Shown: one piece after another, positions 62,027-64,000 of the stretch
How the letters are laid out: each line of letters opens with the position of its first letter
Numbering within the stretch: the stretch's first letter is position 1
Assembly (NCBI GenBank): GCA_947487835.1
Contig: CANKXX010000003.1
Span: 62,001-126,000 of the forward strand
Source of the DNA: an uncultured Microbacteriaceae bacterium
Lineage (GTDB): Bacteria > Actinomycetota > Actinomycetes > Actinomycetales > Microbacteriaceae
DNA length: 64,000 bases
Reading direction: 5' to 3'
The notes under the pieces: model-generated
Told to the model about the DNA's origin: nothing
What the model saw: only the letters and a program-made list of their open reading frames with translations
Databases searched by the model: none
Position numbers and translations under genes: made by a program

Positions 62027-63490
62027 ATGGATCAGAACCAGGCCCCCCTCGTCGATGCCCTCGCGGACTACCAACGGAAGGGCCGCTACGGGTTCACTCC
62101 ACCGGCGCACCGGCAGGGTCGCGGCGTGGACGAGCGGACGCTCGCGGTGCTCGGCAGGGATCCGTTCCGCGCGGACGTGCTCGCGAGCTCGGGCCTCGAC
62201 GATCGCACCTCGTCGCAGGGCTACCTGGAGACGGCGCAGGAGCTGATGGCGGACGCGGTGGGCGCCGAGCACGTGTTCTTCTCCACCTGTGGCAGCTCGC
62301 TCTCGGTGAAGGCGGCGATGCTCGCGGTCGCCGGCACGAGCGGCGGCATCATCATGGGGCGTGACGTGCACAAGTCCGTCGTGGCCGGACTCATCTTCTC
62401 GGGTCTCGAGGCGCGCTGGGTCTCACCGCAGTGGGATGCGCAGATGCACCTCTCGCACCCGCCGTCGCCGGAGCAGTTCGAGGCGGCCTGGGAGGAGCAC
62501 CCGGATGCCGCGGCCGCGCTCGTCGTGAGCCCGACGCCCTACGGCACCTGCGCGGACATCGAGGGCATCGCGGAGGTGTGCCACAGGCGGGGGAAGCCGC
62601 TCATCGTGGACGAGGCCTGGGGTGCGCACCTGCCGTTCCACCGCGACCTGCCCACCTGGGCGATGAGCGCTGGCGCCGACGTGTGCGTCGTCAGCGTGCA
62701 CAAGATGGGGCTGGGCTTCGAGCAGGGTTCCGCCTTCCACGTGAAGGGTGACCTCGTCGACCCGTCGCACATCGCACAGTGCGCGGACCTCCTCATGACG
62801 ACGAGCCCGAACGTCCTGATCTACAGCGCGATGGACGGCTGGCGCAGGCACATGGTGCAGGAGGGCGAGGCGCTGCTCGGGGCGGCGATCGACCTGGCCA
62901 AGGCGGTTCGCGGCCGCGTCGACGAGATCCCGGGGCTGCACGTGCTCGACGAGGAGCTACGCGGGCACGAGGCGTCGCACGATCTCGACCTGCTGCGCCC
63001 CCTCGTCGACGTATCGGCGCTCGGCATCAGCGGCTACCAGGCCGCGGACTGGCTGCGGGAGCACGAGTTCCTCGACGTCGGGCTCGCGGACCACCGTCGC
63101 TTCGGGTTCGACATCTCCCTCTCGGACGACGAGACGACGACCGGGCGCCTGCTGGGCGCCCTCCGAGCTCTGTCGGCGAGCGCGGCCGACTTGCCCCGGC
63201 CAACGCCGATCGACCTCCCTCATCCGCGCGAGATCGAGCTCGAGGTCGCCGACCTGCCGAGGGACGCGTTCTTCGGCGAGTGGGAGCTCGTGCCCGCGGA
63301 GGAGGCGGCCGGGCGGATCGCCGCAGAGCAGCTCACGCCCTACCCGCCGGGCATCCCCGCCGTGGTGCCGGGCGAGCGGCTGAACCAGAAGGTCATCGAC
63401 TACCTGCGGACCGGTATCGCCGCCGGGATGGTGATCCCGGACGCGACAGACAAGTCGCTCGAGCAGTTCCGCGTGCACAAGGAGCGCTGA
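62027..63490 (+). CDS. PLP-dependent Orn/Lys/Arg decarboxylase-fold enzyme
   Basis: 487 residues. Fold type I PLP protein of the Orn/Lys/Arg decarboxylase family, short form: TPPAHRQGRG start, FFSTCGSSLSVKAAM phosphate loop, LIVDEAWGAHLPFH with the PLP-binding Asp and His, and the Schiff-base lysine Lys226 in SVHKMGLG. The C-terminal LTPYPPGIPAVVPGERL is the family's closing motif. ATG with GGAAGG upstream. Divergent from the arabinose operon. Probably a lysine, arginine or ornithine decarboxylase; the substrate cannot be fixed from sequence. Confidence 0.9.
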   Translation: MDQNQAPLVDALADYQRKGRYGFTPPAHRQGRGVDERTLAVLGRDPFRADVLASSGLDDRTSSQGYLETAQELMADAVGAEHVFFSTCGSSLSVKAAMLAVAGTSGGIIMGRDVHKSVVAGLIFSGLEARWVSPQWDAQMHLSHPPSPEQFEAAWEEHPDAAAALVVSPTPYGTCADIEGIAEVCHRRGKPLIVDEAWGAHLPFHRDLPTWAMSAGADVCVVSVHKMGLGFEQGSAFHVKGDLVDPSHIAQCADLLMTTSPNVLIYSAMDGWRRHMVQEGEALLGAAIDLAKAVRGRVDEIPGLHVLDEELRGHEASHDLDLLRPLVDVSALGISGYQAADWLREHEFLDVGLADHRRFGFDISLSDDETTTGRLLGALRALSASAADLPRPTPIDLPHPREIELEVADLPRDAFFGEWELVPAEEAAGRIAAEQLTPYPPGIPAVVPGERLNQKVIDYLRTGIAAGMVIPDATDKSLEQFRVHKER

Positions 63491-63530
63491 CCCCTCCCCC
63501 GCGCCGCCCCTGTCCCTGCCCCGCCACCCC

Positions 63531-63616
63531 TGTTCCGAATTCAGGCTGTCCTGCGACACGCCGGATCCGGAGGCGCCGGAACACGACGTGTCGCAGCTGA
63601 GCCTGAATTGCGAACA
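63531..63616. repeat. Two-step palindromic element between convergent genes
   Basis: TGTTCCGAATTCAGGCT (63531-63547) faces AGCCTGAATTGCGAACA (63600-63616), with inner TGCGACACG / CGTGTCGCA. The inner GACACG and the AATTCAG arms are shared with the elements at 31762 and 31962. Confidence 0.88.
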
Positions 63617-63640
63617 GTGGCGGTGAGGACTAGGGGCCGG

Positions 63641-64000
63641 TCAGGGGACGGGGGTGCCCGCGGTGACGGCGATGGCGCCCCGGATCACGTCCGCGAGAGT
63701 GCCGGTGCGCGCGAACTCGGCCCGCTGCCAGTCGGCGCCGCTGCCGGAGGCAAGGATGCGCCGGACGCCGCAGGTCACGACCTCGGTGTCGCCCGCCTCC
63801 TCGAGGGCGTCGCGCACGTGCTCGAGCAGGCTCTCGATCCGGGCCGCCGCGGGCACGACGCCTCCACCGATCGGGTCGGGCAGGTCCTGGGCGAGGCCGC
63901 TGAGCGCCGCCTGCCAGGACGCGAGGCGCAGGGCGGTCACGGAGACCGCGACGGGCGGCACGCCGGCCGCCCATTCCCGGGCCGCCGTCTCCACGAGCGC
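63641..64000 (-). CDS. Carboxylate-amine ligase, YbdK type, C-terminal part (cut by window edge)
   Basis: 120 codons; the start lies beyond base 64000. The sequence RLASWQAALSGLAQDLPDP, IESLLEHVRDALEEAGD and SGADWQRAEFARTG matches the C-terminal end of YbdK/GCS2-type glutamate-cysteine ligase homologues, which are common in actinobacteria and act on gamma-glutamyl or similar amide formation. Convergent with the decarboxylase gene across a palindromic element. Confidence 0.75.
   Translation of the reverse strand, partial: ALVETAAREWAAGVPPVAVSVTALRLASWQAALSGLAQDLPDPIGGGVVPAAARIESLLEHVRDALEEAGDTEVVTCGVRRILASGSGADWQRAEFARTGTLADVIRGAIAVTAGTPVP

Overview
The window is high-GC DNA with GTG/TTG starts, tight ATGA/GTGA gene overlaps and clear Shine-Dalgarno sequences. 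The gene families point to an actinobacterium, most likely Microbacteriaceae: the dnaX-recR-lysC-asd block, an actinomycete-type xylA, a 13E12/DUF222-HNH relic and a LAL-type LuxR regulator. The family assignment is an inference from gene content, not from a marker search. The lifestyle looks like that of a saprophyte or plant/soil bacterium feeding on plant and fungal sugars.

Region 1 (1-17.5 kb) is mostly housekeeping. On the minus strand lie dnaX, recR, a small membrane protein, lysC and asd (cut by the window edge), then ackA and pta (acetate/acetyl-phosphate). These are followed by a large LuxR/AAA+ regulator, an atypical SDR, tRNA-Ser(GGA), a frameshifted membrane protein, an acyltransferase-like membrane protein, a PAP2 phosphatase and a Bcr/CflA drug exporter. 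A 655-base gap between dnaX and ackA holds strong hairpins and degenerate tandem repeats.

Region 2 (17.8-37.9 kb) is the most interesting. After an FAD oxidoreductase and a deletion-scarred DUF222/HNH relic comes an alpha-mannoside locus. It contains a tandem double metallo-beta-lactamase protein, a ROK kinase, a SIS isomerase and a GH38 alpha-mannosidase (plus strand). It continues with a second, divergent GH38 enzyme (minus), an ABC importer (binding protein plus two permeases) and a LacI regulator. Near-identical LacI-type operators (TGTGGCATCGWTGCCACA) sit before the double-MBL gene, the ROK gene, the second GH38 gene and the permease operon, three of them directly downstream of good -35/-10 boxes. 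Related half-conserved sites lie before a Gfo/Idh dehydrogenase. The layout defines one LacI regulon containing an enzyme (double MBL) with no obvious known role.

Region 3 (37.9-53 kb) holds a CYP152-type peroxygenase, a tandem crcB fluoride-exporter pair and a small hypothetical. It then has a ROK repressor with a divergent pentose locus. One arm has a periplasmic binding protein, a Gfo/Idh dehydrogenase, a TIM-barrel isomerase and the ROK gene. The other arm has an RbsA/RbsC-type transporter, xylA and xylB. Shared CAACATA/TATGTTG motifs occur in the divergent spacer and in the xylA promoter. A glycerate kinase whose start codon lies inside a long hairpin follows.

Region 4 (52-64 kb) has two small hypotheticals, an EamA exporter and a membrane protein convergent with it. 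Next is an arabinose operon under a consensus-like promoter with a palindromic operator. Its order of transcription is a 40-codon ORF where araB is expected, araD, araA, a ChvE-like binding protein, the transporter ATPase and the permease. The window ends with a PLP decarboxylase-fold enzyme and the C-terminal part of a YbdK-type carboxylate-amine ligase.

Two dispersed repeat families are visible. One is a GGTCCCTGAGC-N-GTCGAAGG hairpin unit (at least six sites). The other is a set of long two-step palindromes found between convergent genes. No intact transposase, phage gene or CRISPR array was seen.
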